Source: Gadus chalcogrammus (Eukaryota > Chordata > Actinopteri > Gadiformes > Gadidae). From it: a stretch of 64,000 nt of DNA. The position numbers and the translations under genes are program-made. The DNA lies in the NCBI RefSeq assembly GCF_026213295.1, contig NC_079415.1:24718610-24782609 (forward strand). Direction: 5' to 3'. Shown one piece after another: positions 48,175 to 58,888 of this stretch. The notes under the pieces are model-generated. The model had not been told where the DNA came from, made no database searches, and saw only the letters and a program-made list of their open reading frames with translations. Within the stretch, counting starts at the first letter, position 1; each line of letters begins with the position of its first letter.

Positions 48175-48772
48175 TGCTCTGAGATGAGTCAAACAACTCG
48201 ATGATGGAATAAGAGAGGGCTTTGTGGAGGCAGAGGTTGTACGGGGAGCATTGAGAATCATCAAACCAGGCACCTTCAAAGATATGCTAAAGTTGCGGGT
48301 GATCGGCTATGGGTCACGCACGCTAACACCAGCAGAACAAAACTATCACCTACACAGCGGGAAGCTTGAGTTCATGGCGCTGAAGTGGGCGGTCTGTGAT
48401 CAATTCAGAGATTATCTATTCTATGCCCCTCATTTCACTGTCTTCACAGATAATAACCCCCTGATATATATTCTCAGTACTGCTAAACTCAATTCAGTAG
48501 GCCACCGCTGGGTAGGACAGCTAGCTGATTTCCACTTCGACATCAGATATCGGCCTGGGAAAACAAACATCGACGCCGACACCTTATCCCGTCTTCCGCT
48601 TGACCTTGAGGCCTCCATGGTAGAGTACTCTGAAGGGCTGTCGGAGGATGCAGTATGTGCTTTGTGGGAAGGAACTCAAAGGGCCAAACAGGGAGACATT
48701 GCCTGGGTGGCAGCCCTTAACTTAGCATCCCAAAGTCCCAAACCCAGTCTCACGTGGAGCCTTTGCAGATGA
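48175..48772 (+). pseudogene. Gypsy 2 gag fused to RNase H
   Basis: After the hAT the frame continues gag (EVVRGALRIIKPGTFKDML) and then joins RNase H without the intervening enzymes: GYGSRTLTPAEQNYHLHSGK, LEFMALKWAVCDQFRDYL, FTVFTDNNPLIYIL and FDIRYRPGKTNIDADTLSRL. The abrupt step at KDMLK|RVIGYGS marks a large internal deletion. Ends at TGA 48770. Confidence 0.75.
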
Positions 48773-48902
48773 TCAGCCATGATGAGCTAGTAAAGCAACA
48801 CACTAAAGATAAACAATACACCCCTAACAGAGAACGAGAAAGGAAAAGTCAACACAGGCACAAGGAGACTCTTAAGGGAATGGAGCAGGCTGCACATAGT
48901 GG

Positions 48903-49994
48903 ATGGCCTACTCTACAAGAAAACCATTGGTCGCAGACAACTGGTTCTGCCAGCCATATAGGCAAGTAGCACTAACCCTCCCTGTTGATCTCCTCATTGG
49001 TCTAATAGCAGAGGAAGAAGATGAAACACCAACAGGATATGCGGAAAAATGGGCAGGAAGGATGATTGAGGCTTATCGAATAGCAAACAGCCAACATCAA
49101 GTGCCAAAGGGAAAGCCCACTATGACAAAAAGAGCAAAGGTGTGACTCTTCAAGCTGGAGACCGAGTCCTGGTACGTAACCTCAATGAGAGAGGTGGGCC
49201 GGGGAAACTCAGGCCATATTGGGAGAAGATAATCTACATTGTGAGAGAGCAGGTTGGGGATAACCCTGTCTACAGAATAAGCCCAGAGACGGGAGGTCGC
49301 CCCGTCTGCACCCTACATCGAAACCTGCTGCTCCAAGTAAACAACCTACCGGTAGAGCCTCCCCAAAACCAAGTCACAAATAGGCCCAAGCCACAAAAGA
49401 AAACCAAAAAGTTCTCCGAAGCCCACAGAACAGAGACAGAGTTCTGAGACAAGTGACTCTGAAGAGGAGGGTGTGTCTCATTACTGGCTACGGGTACCTG
49501 TGGAAAGAGTTGAGAGTAACTTACCAAGGTCAAGTGTCACCAGCCCAATTCGAAGCAGACCTGGACCGAGTGGAACTCCGATCAGACAGAGAAACAATGT
49601 GGAACTGGAAAGAGAAGTGGAAAATGTTATGGACGAGAGAGATGTCAATAATGAGGAGCCTGATATAAACAGTGAAAGTGAGCAGGACAAGAATCAGTCT
49701 CAACAGGACATGGGTCAGGCTCAGTGTAACACTGAACAAGAGGAGTGTGCCCCAGATCTGCAGCCTGAACCCCAAGTCGTGCTTAGACAATCAGTAAGAG
49801 AAAGGAGACCTGGCTACGTGTTCACATACCCCTCCCTTGGCCAGCCTGCCTACCAGTTACGTCCCACTGTGAACGCAGTTGACATTCAACCAATCCATTA
49901 TGGCCACATGTTCTACCACTACCCCTATGCCCATGCTTTGCAACCCCCATCTATTATCCCTCCATATCTATACTCACTGACTCATTGCTTCTAA
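48903..49994 (+). pseudogene. Gypsy 2 integrase C-terminus and pol tail
   Basis: KKTIGRRQLVLPA-type text precedes a gap, then [20 protein letters not shown] from the integrase end. The SH3-like C-terminal domain follows: [35 protein letters not shown] and [10 protein letters not shown] Gln/Glu-rich tail with RQSVRERRPGYVFTYPSLGQ ends at TAA 49992. The catalytic DDE core is missing. Several frame changes. Confidence 0.7.
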
Positions 49995-50127
49995 ACATTG
50001 GGGAGATACTTACATACACATAGATCTAGATCTTACAGCTTTTGAAGGTGTAGAGTTGTGAAGAATTCAAATCAGGTGTCAGGAGCCACTTCTTTTTGTT
50101 GGGGATTGTGTGGTACACTCAAAACCA

Positions 50128-50159
50128 GACCACTATTTCAATTTATTGAAATAGTGGTC
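50128..50159. repeat. 15-base perfect hairpin
   Basis: GACCACTATTTCAAT, loop TT, exact complement. The half-repeat CTATTTCAATTTATTGAAATAG follows at once, and GTTTATATGTAAAAC units repeat to about 50240. Confidence 0.9.
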
Positions 50160-50427
50160 TATTTCAATTTATTGAAATAGTTTATATGTAAAGAGTTTAT
50201 ATGTAAAACCGTTTATATGAAAAAGTTTATATGTAAAACCGTTGATCGTTAATTTATATTTTTGAGTACTTATTTATCGCTAATTATTACGGTCTAATAT
50301 TGTTGTGGGGATCGGGAGTAAATATTTGTTGTGAGACAAAGCGTTAGTACTGGGAAACGGAAGCGCGGAACCAAAATGAGTTGCAGTCCGGAATTCTATG
50401 GTTGAGGGGCACTTCCGGTTCCTCGCC

Positions 50428-50505
50428 AGACGGATTTCGGAAAATGACGACAAAGCTTCGTTGCTTAATTCCTGTACTTTAATCTACCTGATTTTCAAGT
50501 TTGTA
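50428..50505 (+). repeat. Direct repeat partner of 51657-51722
   Basis: AGACGGATTTCGGAAAATGA and following sequence to TCTACCTG recur about 1.23 kb downstream with few changes. Perhaps two copies of an LTR or exon segment. Confidence 0.8.
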
Positions 50506-50850
50506 CACGGTGAAAATCACTTTTATTACCATCTTCATGAATCGGAACATATTAAAAACAGGTTGATAAACTTTGGGTATAGTTTAAAGTCTGGAAATGT
50601 CGAGTTATGAACTTTTCTAAAAGTCCTTTGTTTGTTTCGCGCCTAACGGCTTTTGTGTAAAATGGCAGTTGGTCGTTCGCAGAGAATATTATTGTGGCAG
50701 AGCATTATTAAGTTTACTTTGGCCCTGAGCACCTGACATAAATGTTTAAGAATATATTTCATGTGATTAAGAGGTTGAGGACGTTAGGATAGTATATTTT
50801 ATAGAGTATAAGAAAAGTGTTTATATGTGTTATAGCTATATGCTTAGCCT

Positions 50851-51134
50851 CAGGCCCGGCTCTGGGCATAGGCAGTATAGGCGAATGCTACGGGCGCATC
50901 CATCCGCCGGGGGCCCCGAATTTTTATTATTTTTTTTACTGTATTCATCTAACTTTAACTTCAATGTTTATATTTCTTAATACCAGTAGTTATGTCGAAA
51001 TAAATATTAGACAACATAACATAACAAAATAAAAGAGCGCCCTCCATTCCCCCCCCCCCCCCCCCCCCCCCAAGGGGTAAGGGGCGCCAGCAAAAATCTT
51101 GCCTAGGGCACCAAATTGGTCAGAGCCGGCCCTG
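50851..51134. mobile_element. hAT MITE with perfect 8-base duplication
   Basis: Ends CAGGCCCGGCTCTG and CAGAGCCGGCCCTG; CTTAGCCT flanks both sides (50843-50850 and 51135-51142). Contains a 23-base C run at 51049-51071. Confidence 0.85.
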
Positions 51135-51142
51135 CTTAGCCT

Positions 51143-52015
51143 GTAAGGTAGGCAGCCCTATCAACAATTGTAGTTCAGGCAGTGGTTCAATGTAAATTCC
51201 CTAAGTGTTGTCGATTGTCAAAAATGGGAGAACAGTCTTCTAAATGACAAGTGTTATTTTGGTGTAAAGCCAAAGTATATTTAGGTTTGATATTTTATTT
51301 ATTATGTAGGAACAAATCTGTGATAGCTTTAAAAATAACCAGCCAATAAGCTGAAACCAGGCACTTCAATTTTAGCTTGGGTGAATTTTGACAGCAGTGT
51401 GTATTTTTATATGGATTGTAATATGAGTTGTGTATTTATTGTAATGTGAATTAAGAGTAGAGAGGAACGAGATATGTGAGCCTCACTTCTTATTGCACTT
51501 TTGATGTTTTACTTCTAACAAGGAACCTACTAAGGGACAATTGACATTTGTACATGCACTTTAACCAGGGTATAGTTATATTTATTTATTCTATTTATTT
51601 ATTTATTTATTTATTTATATTTAATTATATGTGATATTTGGGATAATTGTTAATTAAAGAGACGGATTTCGGAAAATGACGACAAAGCTTTGTTGCTTAA
51701 TTCCTGTACTTTCATCTACCTGCTTTTCAGGGAGTCCGCTCTCAACAATCTATTTGTTACTTCCGTCCTGGCCACTTGGGACCGGTAACATGCGCGTTCG
51801 TTTTTTCCAAGCCAATGGACAGGCCTTTCCTGAGACAGAAAATAAACATCCATCCTTGCGGGCATTTGCAGGCGGGAGCGGGATATAATATAGATGCGGG
51901 CGGGAGCGGGACAAAAAATTACAGCTCTTTGCAGGAGCGGGTGGGAGCACCAGCAGTGGGAGCATCACTGTACAAGGCGGGAGCGGGAGTGAATATTGTG
52001 TCCCACGCAGACCTC
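51143..52015. other. No gene seen
   Basis: Holds a (TTTA)n tract at 51589-51618, the direct repeat at 51657-51722, and GCGGGAGCGGGA-type short repeats at 51872-51990. Confidence 0.45.
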
Positions 52016-52018
52016 TAA

Positions 52019-52950
52019 AGGTACGAACACACCAAACGCGTACCCCACGTACGAGTCCGACGTGTATAAAATCGGCAATTTTTCCATAGATATACGCGCG
52101 TACGCGAGGAGTTCAAAAAATTGTACTTTTTACGCTCATACGCATGACGATTAGCCGCGTTGCCCAATCAGCGTTGAGCTTGACCCGACGTCACTGGCAG
52201 AGAGTAGTGAGCTTGGACAGAAGCATACGGCCGACATCTTTCTTTATTCTGTGTGGAAATAGTAACATAGTTACGCCATTAAATGCTTTTATGGAAACAT
52301 TTTTAGCGAGAAATGTGCATTTTACTTTCATAATGTTCGCTCGGTGAATGTGAAGGATGTTTGGTTTGATAGTTATGACGAAGAGGGAACGCTCCGTTCA
52401 CTTGCATGGACAGAGTCTCTGGTTACTAAGCAACCTCAACGTCTTGGCGGACTATATATCTGCTGATCAACACTACGAATGCTGGAAACACACCAGACAC
52501 ACCATGTGAAGTTATTTAACCCGATTATTGTTATTTATATCCGAGATTATTTAATCTAACCCAATCTAAACTCTATCACCCAAACACGGCGGCGTTTGGG
52601 TTTCCTACCTCGGACTCCAGCACAGCCACGGCCGACAACTTTCTTTATTCTGGGTGGAAATAGTAACATAGTTACGCCATTAAATGCGTTTCTGGAAACA
52701 TTTTTAGCGAGAAATGTGCATTTTACTTTCGTAATGTTCGCTCGGTGAATGTGAAGGATGTTTGGTTTGATAGTTATGACGAAGAGGGAACGCTCCGTTC
52801 ACTTGCATGGACATGGACTCATCTAGGCGCGTAGGAGCGTAGGCGCGTAGCTGCGTAGGACCATTTTTGACACAAAATGGTCAAGCAACATTTAAGCTGC
52901 GTTACGCGCGTAAATCTTATGCGGGTTACGCGTTTGGTGTGTTCGTACCA
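52019..52950. mobile_element. Harbinger-like MITE with internal long repeats
   Basis: Ends AGGTACGAACACACCAAACG and the inverse CGTTTGGTGTGTTCGTACCA, flanked by TAA on both sides (52016-52018 and 52951-52953). Inside, two direct copies of about 185 bases (52228-52412 and 52629-52813) share the AGCGAGAAATGTGCATTTTA core with the 137-base tandem at 30391. Confidence 0.75.
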
Positions 52951-53077
52951 TAATAGAGAGCTGTTCCCCCTTCGCACGAAGCCGCTGCTGGTGAATGCTC
53001 GAAGCGTTGTGTGATTTAATCGCATTCATGCCGTTCCATGTCACATTGATCGTTTTTTTGAGGCGGAAAATGTTGCT

Positions 53078-53389
53078 GGTGTTACACCGAATTCTGCGAC
53101 CCACCGAAGAGTGTGGCCCCAGGGGGCGCTGTTGCACATTTTCTGCAACATGCACGTGTGCATTATAACAAAAAACATAACATCTCCGGTGGGTCTTTCT
53201 TTTCTTGATACTAACATTAATTCTAAACAGCATTTTACACAGTAGCCTATAATAGGAAATGCTCAAAGGTAAATCAGCGGAATTTAACCATAACTGTAGC
53301 TTTTTATGGGTAAAGAAGCTACGGTGAAGGACCCTACTAAACGCCCTATCCATTGTATGGGTCTGTAAAATGCTATTCGGTGTAACACC
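53078..53389. mobile_element. MITE with palindromic ends
   Basis: Begins GGTGTTACACCGAATTCTG and ends GCTATTCGGTGTAACACC. No coding capacity. Target duplication not resolved. Confidence 0.55.
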
Positions 53390-53528
53390 GGCGTCGCTAT
53401 AGCAACCAGCGACTTCAACTCTAACGGCTACTCAGTTCAGGTCCTGTTAGCACCGTATACTGTATTTTTTAGGCTAGATGAAGTTAAAACTTGTAAACAA
53501 AAAAATGGAGTTGGTGAAAAGTAGTAGT

Positions 53529-53806
53529 GTAGCTCAGGAGGTAGCTCAGGAGGTAGAGCGGGTTGGCTGGTAACCTGAAGGTTGTTGGTTCGATCCCCGG
53601 CTCCTCCTAGCTGAGTGTCGAGGTGTCCTTGAGCAAGGCACCTAACCCTGACTGTTAGCTCCCGACGAGCTGGCTGTCGCCTTGCATGGTTGACTCCGCC
53701 GTCGGTGCGTGAATGTGTGCGTGAATGGTGAATGTGAGGCAATATTGTAAAGCGCTTTGAGTGGCCAATGGTTAGAAAAGCGCTATATAAATGCAGTCCA
53801 TTTACA
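53529..53806 (+). mobile_element. tRNA-derived SINE, well preserved
   Basis: The tRNA-like head (box A TAGCTCAGGAGGTAGAGCGG, box B GGTTCGATCCC) is followed by the body CGAGGTGTCCTTGAGCAAGG, then CACCTAACCC, and the tail AAAGCGCTATATAAATGCAG. The first 12 bases are duplicated (GTAGCTCAGGAG twice). Same family as the minus copy at 11885-12104. Confidence 0.85.
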
Positions 53807-53904
53807 TTTACATTTTACTACCAAGTCAAATTGCGTTTGTTACCTTTTACTACCTTTCAAGGGCATTCATTTAAATCTTTTTTTTTTTACTACCTTTTAC
53901 TACC

Positions 53905-54541
53905 GCGCGGACACCCTGCTTACGGACGACGCACTTGCATGCCTGTTACTGCTCAGCCCAGAAGAACGAAATAATTATGAGGCTCTTGTTGGGGCTCTGC
54001 AGAGACGTTTTGGACATTGCGAACAGCCCGGTCTCCTACGCTCTGAACTTTCCATCAGCGAAGGCGGCCTGGGGATCCCCTCTGTGTGTTAGCTAATGAC
54101 ATTGAAACTCTAGCCAGGAGGGCTTATGCCCACATGCCCCCGGCGATACAGACGGAGCTCGCCAGGGACCAGTTTGTTCAAGCCATAACCCCCAGGGAGC
54201 TGCGCATTCAGACCCAGCTCGCCCATCCCCGCTCCATACAAGAGGCTCTGGAACTGGCTCTAGAGAGGGAGATTTTGGGGGGCGGGACCATGCAAGGCAG
54301 CCCTGAGGGGAGTGGTCCTACAGTGAGAACCGCTGCATGTACTGATGCAGCCGAAGTAAAGCCTGCATGGGTGGCTGAAATGACAGAAATAATACGGGCT
54401 GTCTCCATGCATTCGCCGCAAAGGGCCACACGGCCTCGCCATCGCCCCCTGGTCTGCTGGGGATGCGGACAACCTGGCCATCTCCTCAGACAGTGCTCCA
54501 AGCATTCCAAGGACCAGGGAAACGGCCCGTGGCCCGTATAG
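53905..54541 (+). pseudogene. Gypsy 3 gag
   Basis: Capsid text LLLLSPEERNNYEALVGALQ then RRFGHCEQPG shifts frame at about 54060-54080 and continues IETLARRAYAHMPPAIQTEL, ARDQFVQAI and RSIQEALELALEREI. A zinc knuckle CWGCGQPGHLLRQC lies at about 54463-54504 before TAG at 54539. This is the capsid-nucleocapsid of a gypsy element without the N-terminal part. Confidence 0.75.
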
Positions 54542-55034
54542 ATGGGGCGGTGCGGACCCCGGGCACGGTGACCCGTGCTGTTGCCGCAAAGGATGGAGGG
54601 GCCCAACAGCACAGACGGGGGAGAGGGGCTCCACTCCGCCCTGAAGCAGACGAGAACACAGAATCCACGATGGTGGTGGGTTGGACTCATTCTGGGAATT
54701 TCTGCCATGTTCCCGTCACCATACACGGGGCCCCACGTACAGCCCTTGTGGACACGGCCTCCACAGCAACACTGATGAGGCCAGATGTAGTTCCGGCAGG
54801 GACACAGTTGGAGCAGACTACAGTGCAGCTGAGGAAAGTGACTGGTGAGTGGGCCCCTATGCTTGGTAAGGGGCGGGTGACGTTGAATGTGGGAGGTCTT
54901 TCATTGGATTTCACTGTATGGGTGGCGCAGGTGCAGGACCCCTGCATACTGGGGCTGGATTTTTTGAGGGCTGTGCGCTGTCTGCTTGACCTGGGGAAGA
55001 ACACATTGACATTTCCCGGGGGCCCCACTGTTAC
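54542..55034 (+). pseudogene. Gypsy 3 protease, active-site change
   Basis: The protease frame overlaps the gag end and reads VPVTIHGAPRTALVDTASTA, then TLMRPDV, and later CILGLDFLRAV, the retropepsin flap and C-terminal motifs. The catalytic triplet is DTA (GACACGGCC) where aspartic proteases have DTG or DTS, so the enzyme is probably inactive. The frame is cut by the MITE. Confidence 0.7.
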
Positions 55035-55362
55035 CCGGGGATTCCACCGGACGCGTTACGGCTGTGTTACGGCTGCGGCACGTCTTGGCCGCGACTTTGC
55101 CCTGCTTGCATTTCCACCGGGCGCGTTACGGCAGCGCAGCGGCAGCCGTATTCACGCGAGATCACAAGATCACGCGATAATCCTAAACCTAATGCACTCA
55201 CCTTCCACTCCCAAAACTACTGCAATTAAATGCCAAGCTTTGTCCTTCCGACCATTGCCCTTATAAAAATGATGATTTGGTACATAAATGACGTTGTGAT
55301 AGGCTACATGAGCTGAGTATTGTGTTTTATTTTGAAAATGGACCGGATGCTCTATGGCTTTT

Positions 55363-56413
55363 TTTTTTTTTTTATGACACAAGTGCAGTTAGACCTGCTC
55401 TCTTACCGACCATGGCCGGGGCTCCATCAGTCGTGATGCCAGATAGGTTTTCCCACTTCAAACCATTCTTGTCCATAACTTGCTCCACTGCCTTAAAAAT
55501 ATCGATCCCTCTTGTCGTCCCTTTCAGTGTTTCAAGGCCCGCTAGTTCTTGGCACACTTCAAAGTCCTCATTGACGCCTCGCAAAAACACCAGCAACTGT
55601 GCTGAGTCCGATATGTCAGTGCTTTCATCGCATGCGATGGAGAAGGCAGAAAACCGACCTGCTCTTTGGGCTATCTGGCCCCGAACGTCTTCGGCCATGT
55701 CCTCAACGCGGCGGGTCACCGTGTTCCGTGACAGGCTTATTTGAGAAAAAGCCCGCTTCTGAGTTGGACACACAGCTTCAGCAGCAACTGTCAGACACTC
55801 TTTTACAAAATCACCCGCAGCAAAAGCGTGTCCACTTCTGACAATGATGTTGCTAATGCGATAACTTGCAAGGGTGGCATTTTCTTGTGCAGTGGATGGC
55901 TGAAGTAAAGTTTGCTGCTGTGTTTCTAGCTTCATTAGCAAGTTTGCCGCCTTTACCTTTCGGTCCTCGCCTGTGTATTTTGCGAACTGGTGAGAATGCA
56001 TAGTTTCATAGTGACGACGAATGTTGTACTCCTTTAAAACAGCGACCTTCTGCTTACATACCAGGCATATTGCGTTGGAATCGACCTCGGTAAATAAATA
56101 ATCATGTTCCCAACATTTTTTGAATTTGCGTTTGTCTGTGTGCCACTGCCGCTCCATCCTTGCGTCTCACTTACTCGCTGTCACGTGACTTCGGATTGGA
56201 GCGCAAGAGGATAGGAGCTCAACAGCGCCACCCTACCATCAATGTATCACAATGTTATTCTATGGTCAGGAATGGAAGTGCACCAATCAATAATATTCAA
56301 TGAGTGCGAGCGCTGATGGTGGAAAACAATAATATATACAGTGGGTAAGGCGCGGGCCAAATAAAATCAGTCGCGGGCCAAGTTTGGCCCGCGGGCCCCA
56401 AATGGGGCTGCCC
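55363..56413 (-). mobile_element. Poly(A)-ended copy of hAT transposase 5' half
   Basis: On the minus strand the segment starts GGGCAGCCCCATTTGGGGCC, carries a transposase frame and ends in about 15 A residues (55359-55373 as T). The word TGCTCTATGGCTTTT occurs at 55348-55362 and 56414-56428. An A-tail plus a 13- to 15-base duplication indicates LINE-type retroposition. The 5' end also looks like a hAT terminus CAGGGCAGCC with 8-base CTCTATGG, so a decayed hAT is an alternative. Confidence 0.5.
55372..56157 (-). pseudogene. hAT-family transposase, N-terminal 261 residues
   Basis: ATG at 56157 opens an uninterrupted frame. It has a zinc-finger-like N-terminus (WEHDYLFTEVDSNAICLVCK, then NIRRHYETMHSH), a helical segment, and the first catalytic acidic block FSIACDESTDISDSAQLLVF followed by LSGITTDGAPAMVGKRAG. 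These match the hAT-derived GTF2IRD2/EPM2AIP1/SCAND3-type proteins. The frame ends at TAA formed by the A-tail, so the second half, with the last catalytic Glu and dimerisation region, is missing. Confidence 0.75.
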
Positions 56414-56699
56414 TGCTCTATGGCTTTTACTTTTTCACTTCCTGGCCTGCTCGATCTGCTCTGTTGAAATTGACGCGGTTCAGCAACGGCTTGCGGCAAA
56501 AATAGGAATGCTACGGAATGACAGCGCTGCGGCACGGCGAGCCGCTCCTGGGACGCTGCTGAGACGTTCCGCAGCCGCGCCCGGTGGAAATGGTCTCATT
56601 GATTAGAGTGGAACCTATCTGCTGAGGTGACCGCGGCCAAGACGTGCCGCTGCCGTAACGTTGCCGTAACGCGTCCGGTGGAATCGAGCCTTTAAACTG

Positions 56700-58146
56700 A
56701 TACCGCCCACCCAGCCCCCAGTAGAGAGAAATACCCCCCCTGTTAGCAGCTTTCTGCCACTAGTGCCCCATGCCCCCAGCAACGGTCAGCCCCCCTCTGC
56801 ACATACCGATTCATCTTCCCCAGCCCAGTCAACTACGGTGGGGGAAATGGACAGGTTGTCGGCGGTGAGAGGGATATGGAGACAGAACTGTGGTCAATTG
56901 GAGCAATGGGCCTGGGCCCTGGGCCTCGGGAGTGGTGATGGTGTCGAAAAAGAGGAGCCCCAAGATGAGATTCTGCGTAGACTACAGACCACTGAACAGT
57001 GTGACAAGAAAGGACTCGTATCCATTACCCAGGATCGATGAGTCACTGGACTTGGTGTCTGGCTCTTCCTGGTTCTCTTCCCTCGACCTGCGAAGCGGAT
57101 ACTGGCAGGTGCCCCTCAGCCCTGAAGCAAGACCAAAGACTGCCTTCTGTACGGACAGGGGGTTGTGGCAGTTCCGGGTCCTCAGTTTCGGCCTGTGCAA
57201 CGCCCCAGCCACCTTCGAGAGACTCATGGACAGGGTGCTGGCTGGCATCCCCTGTCAGAGATGTCTGGTGTATTTTGACGACATCCTGGCCCATGGGAGC
57301 TCCTTCCAAACGGCCCTGGAATTGCTGAGGCTGGTGCTGCAGTGGGTGGCGGCGCCGGGCCTGAATTTGCACCCGAATAAGTGCCGCTTCATGAGGAAGG
57401 AGGTGGAGTTTTTGGGTCACAGACGGGGGGGAGAAGGCATCAGCACACTGGAGGAGAAAGTGCATGCAGTGAGAGACTGGCCGACACCAACTGACCAACG
57501 ACAGTTGAAGAGCTTCCTCGGCCTGGCCTCATATTACAGGAAGTTTGTGCGAGGTTTCTCCTGCACAGCTGCCCCCCTGCACCACCGGCTGCAGAAGGAC
57601 AGGGACTTTACCTGGATGCCACAGTGCCAACAAGCCTTCAGCTCCCTCCAGAAGGCACTGACTGAGGCCCCCGTCCTCACCCCCCCGGACCCCGGGTTGC
57701 AGTTTACTCTGGACACGGATGCCAGCGACTTTGGCATGGGTCGCTGGCATCCCCCGCCTGCTGGCTCAGGCGGGGCCGGAGGAGGCCCAGAGGTGGCGTA
57801 TTTCAGCAAAACCTTCAACATTGCTGAGCACTGCTACTGCGTCACGCACCGAGAGCTCCTCGCCATGGTTGCGGCGATTAAGCACTTCAAGTACTACCTG
57901 TGTTGCCGGCCCTTCACTGTCAGGACAGATCATTCGGCACTGCAGTGGCTGATGTCCTTCAGAGAACCAGAGGGCCAAGTTGCGCGCTGGATTGAAACAC
58001 TGCAGTCCTACGTCTTCACGGTGGTACACAGGGCCGGAGCCATGTTTGACGCGGCCAAGTGGCAGACACAACAGGAGCAGGACATGGACATACAACTGGT
58101 GCGACAGTGGGTTGAGGCAGGACAGAGACCACCCTGGAGGAGGTGA
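56700..58146 (+). pseudogene. Gypsy 3 reverse transcriptase and RNase H
   Basis: RT text begins at WASGVVMVSKKRSPKMRFCV and DYRPLNSVTRKDSYPLPRID; the first motif is missing. The palm includes WFSSLDLRSGYWQVPL, LSFGLCNAPATFERLMD and the catalytic CLVYFDDILAH. RNase H follows from LQFTLDTDASDFGMG with EVAYFSKTFNIAEHCY, HRELLAMVAAIKHFKYYL and TDHSALQWL. The frame from 56890 is open for 418 codons to TGA at 58144, which overlaps the integrase frame. Confidence 0.85.
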
Positions 58147-58888
58147 CTGGGAGCTCCACTGCAACGAAGGGCATGTGGACTATGTTTGAGGCGCTGAGAG
58201 TGAGCGATGGAAGGGACGTAGAGGATTTTTTCCGCTGCTGCGACCTCTGCGCGGCCTACAAGGGCCCCCCGGCTCAGTCCTGCGCACAACTACAACAACA
58301 GGCGGTGGGGGCTCCCATGGAAAGAGTAGCTGTGGACGTCATGGGCCCATTCCCCCGCACGGACGCAGGCAACCGGTATGTTTTGGTCGCTATGGACTAT
58401 TTTACAAAATGGCCTGAGGCGTACGCAATACCAGATAAGGAAGCAGAGACGGTGGTTGACGCTCTGGTAGAGGGCATGTTCAGCAGGTTCGGGGTGGCAG
58501 AAACCATCCATAGTGACCAAGGGAGGAACTTTGAGTCGTGGGTCTTCGCCTCCATGTGTGAGTGCACGGGCATGCATAAGACCCGGAGCACAGCCCTGCA
58601 CCCCCAGAGCGACGGCCTCGTCGAGAGGACCCAAATTGGACCCTGGGAAAGCAGCTGGCAATCCTCAGAGCGGAACATCAACGGGACTGGGACACGCATC
58701 TGCCCTTCGTCCTAATGGCCTACAGGTCCGCTGTTCAGGAGTTCACCTCATTCATGCCTGCCCTCCTCATGTTGGGGCAGGAGCTACAGACGCCAGTGGA
58801 GGTGGCCTTTGGCAAGCCCCCTGACACCCCTGCTGTTCCTCCGGGGAGAGAGTATGCCAGGAGACTCCACGTGATCAAGGAAATGTAA
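58147..58888 (+). pseudogene. Gypsy 3 integrase
   Basis: The end of a zinc-binding region (FFRCCDLCAAYKGP) precedes the DDE core: first Asp in ERVAVDVMGPFPRTDAG, second in ETIHSDQGRNFES, Glu in HPQSDGLVERTQ. After VERT a one-base shift occurs near 58630, and the core continues QRDWDTHLPFVLMAYRS and FMPALLMLGQELQTPVEVAF to TAA at 58886. The SH3-like C-terminal domain is absent. The HHCC His residues are not clear. Confidence 0.8.

Larger units (their letters stand above)
43037..50107 (+). mobile_element. Gypsy element 2, internally deleted and split
   Basis: A primer-site-like TGGCTCGTCCGGGAT (43037-43051), gag N-terminus (43325), gag-to-RNase H fusion (48175-48772), integrase C-terminus (48903-49447) and a pol tail (49453-49994) run in order on the plus strand. 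A purine-rich TTTTGTTGGGGA and TGTGGTACAC at about 50094-50117 may be the polypurine tract and start of the 3' LTR. Protease, reverse transcriptase and most of integrase are deleted. A 4.2-kb hAT splits gag. Confidence 0.7.
55035..56695. mobile_element. Two nested MITEs of one family
   Basis: Outer ends GATTCCACCGGACGCGTTAC and its inverse GTAACGCGTCCGGTGGAATC. Inside, at about 55110 and 56591, a second pair reads ATTTCCACCGGGCGCG and CGCGCCCGGTGGAAAT. One copy seems to have inserted near the end of another. The family shares its end style with 3380-4046. Confidence 0.65.
53905..58888 (+). mobile_element. Gypsy element 3, split by nested insertions
   Basis: Gag, protease, reverse transcriptase-RNase H and integrase pieces follow in normal gypsy order. 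No LTR, primer site or polypurine tract was found at either edge. A MITE pair with an hAT fragment lies between protease and RT. Frame changes occur in gag, at gag-protease, at RT-integrase and inside integrase. Confidence 0.75.

Noticed and set aside
53529..53606. Functional tRNA gene
   Set aside because: Good A and B boxes, but no proper acceptor stem or terminator, and a SINE body and tail follow.
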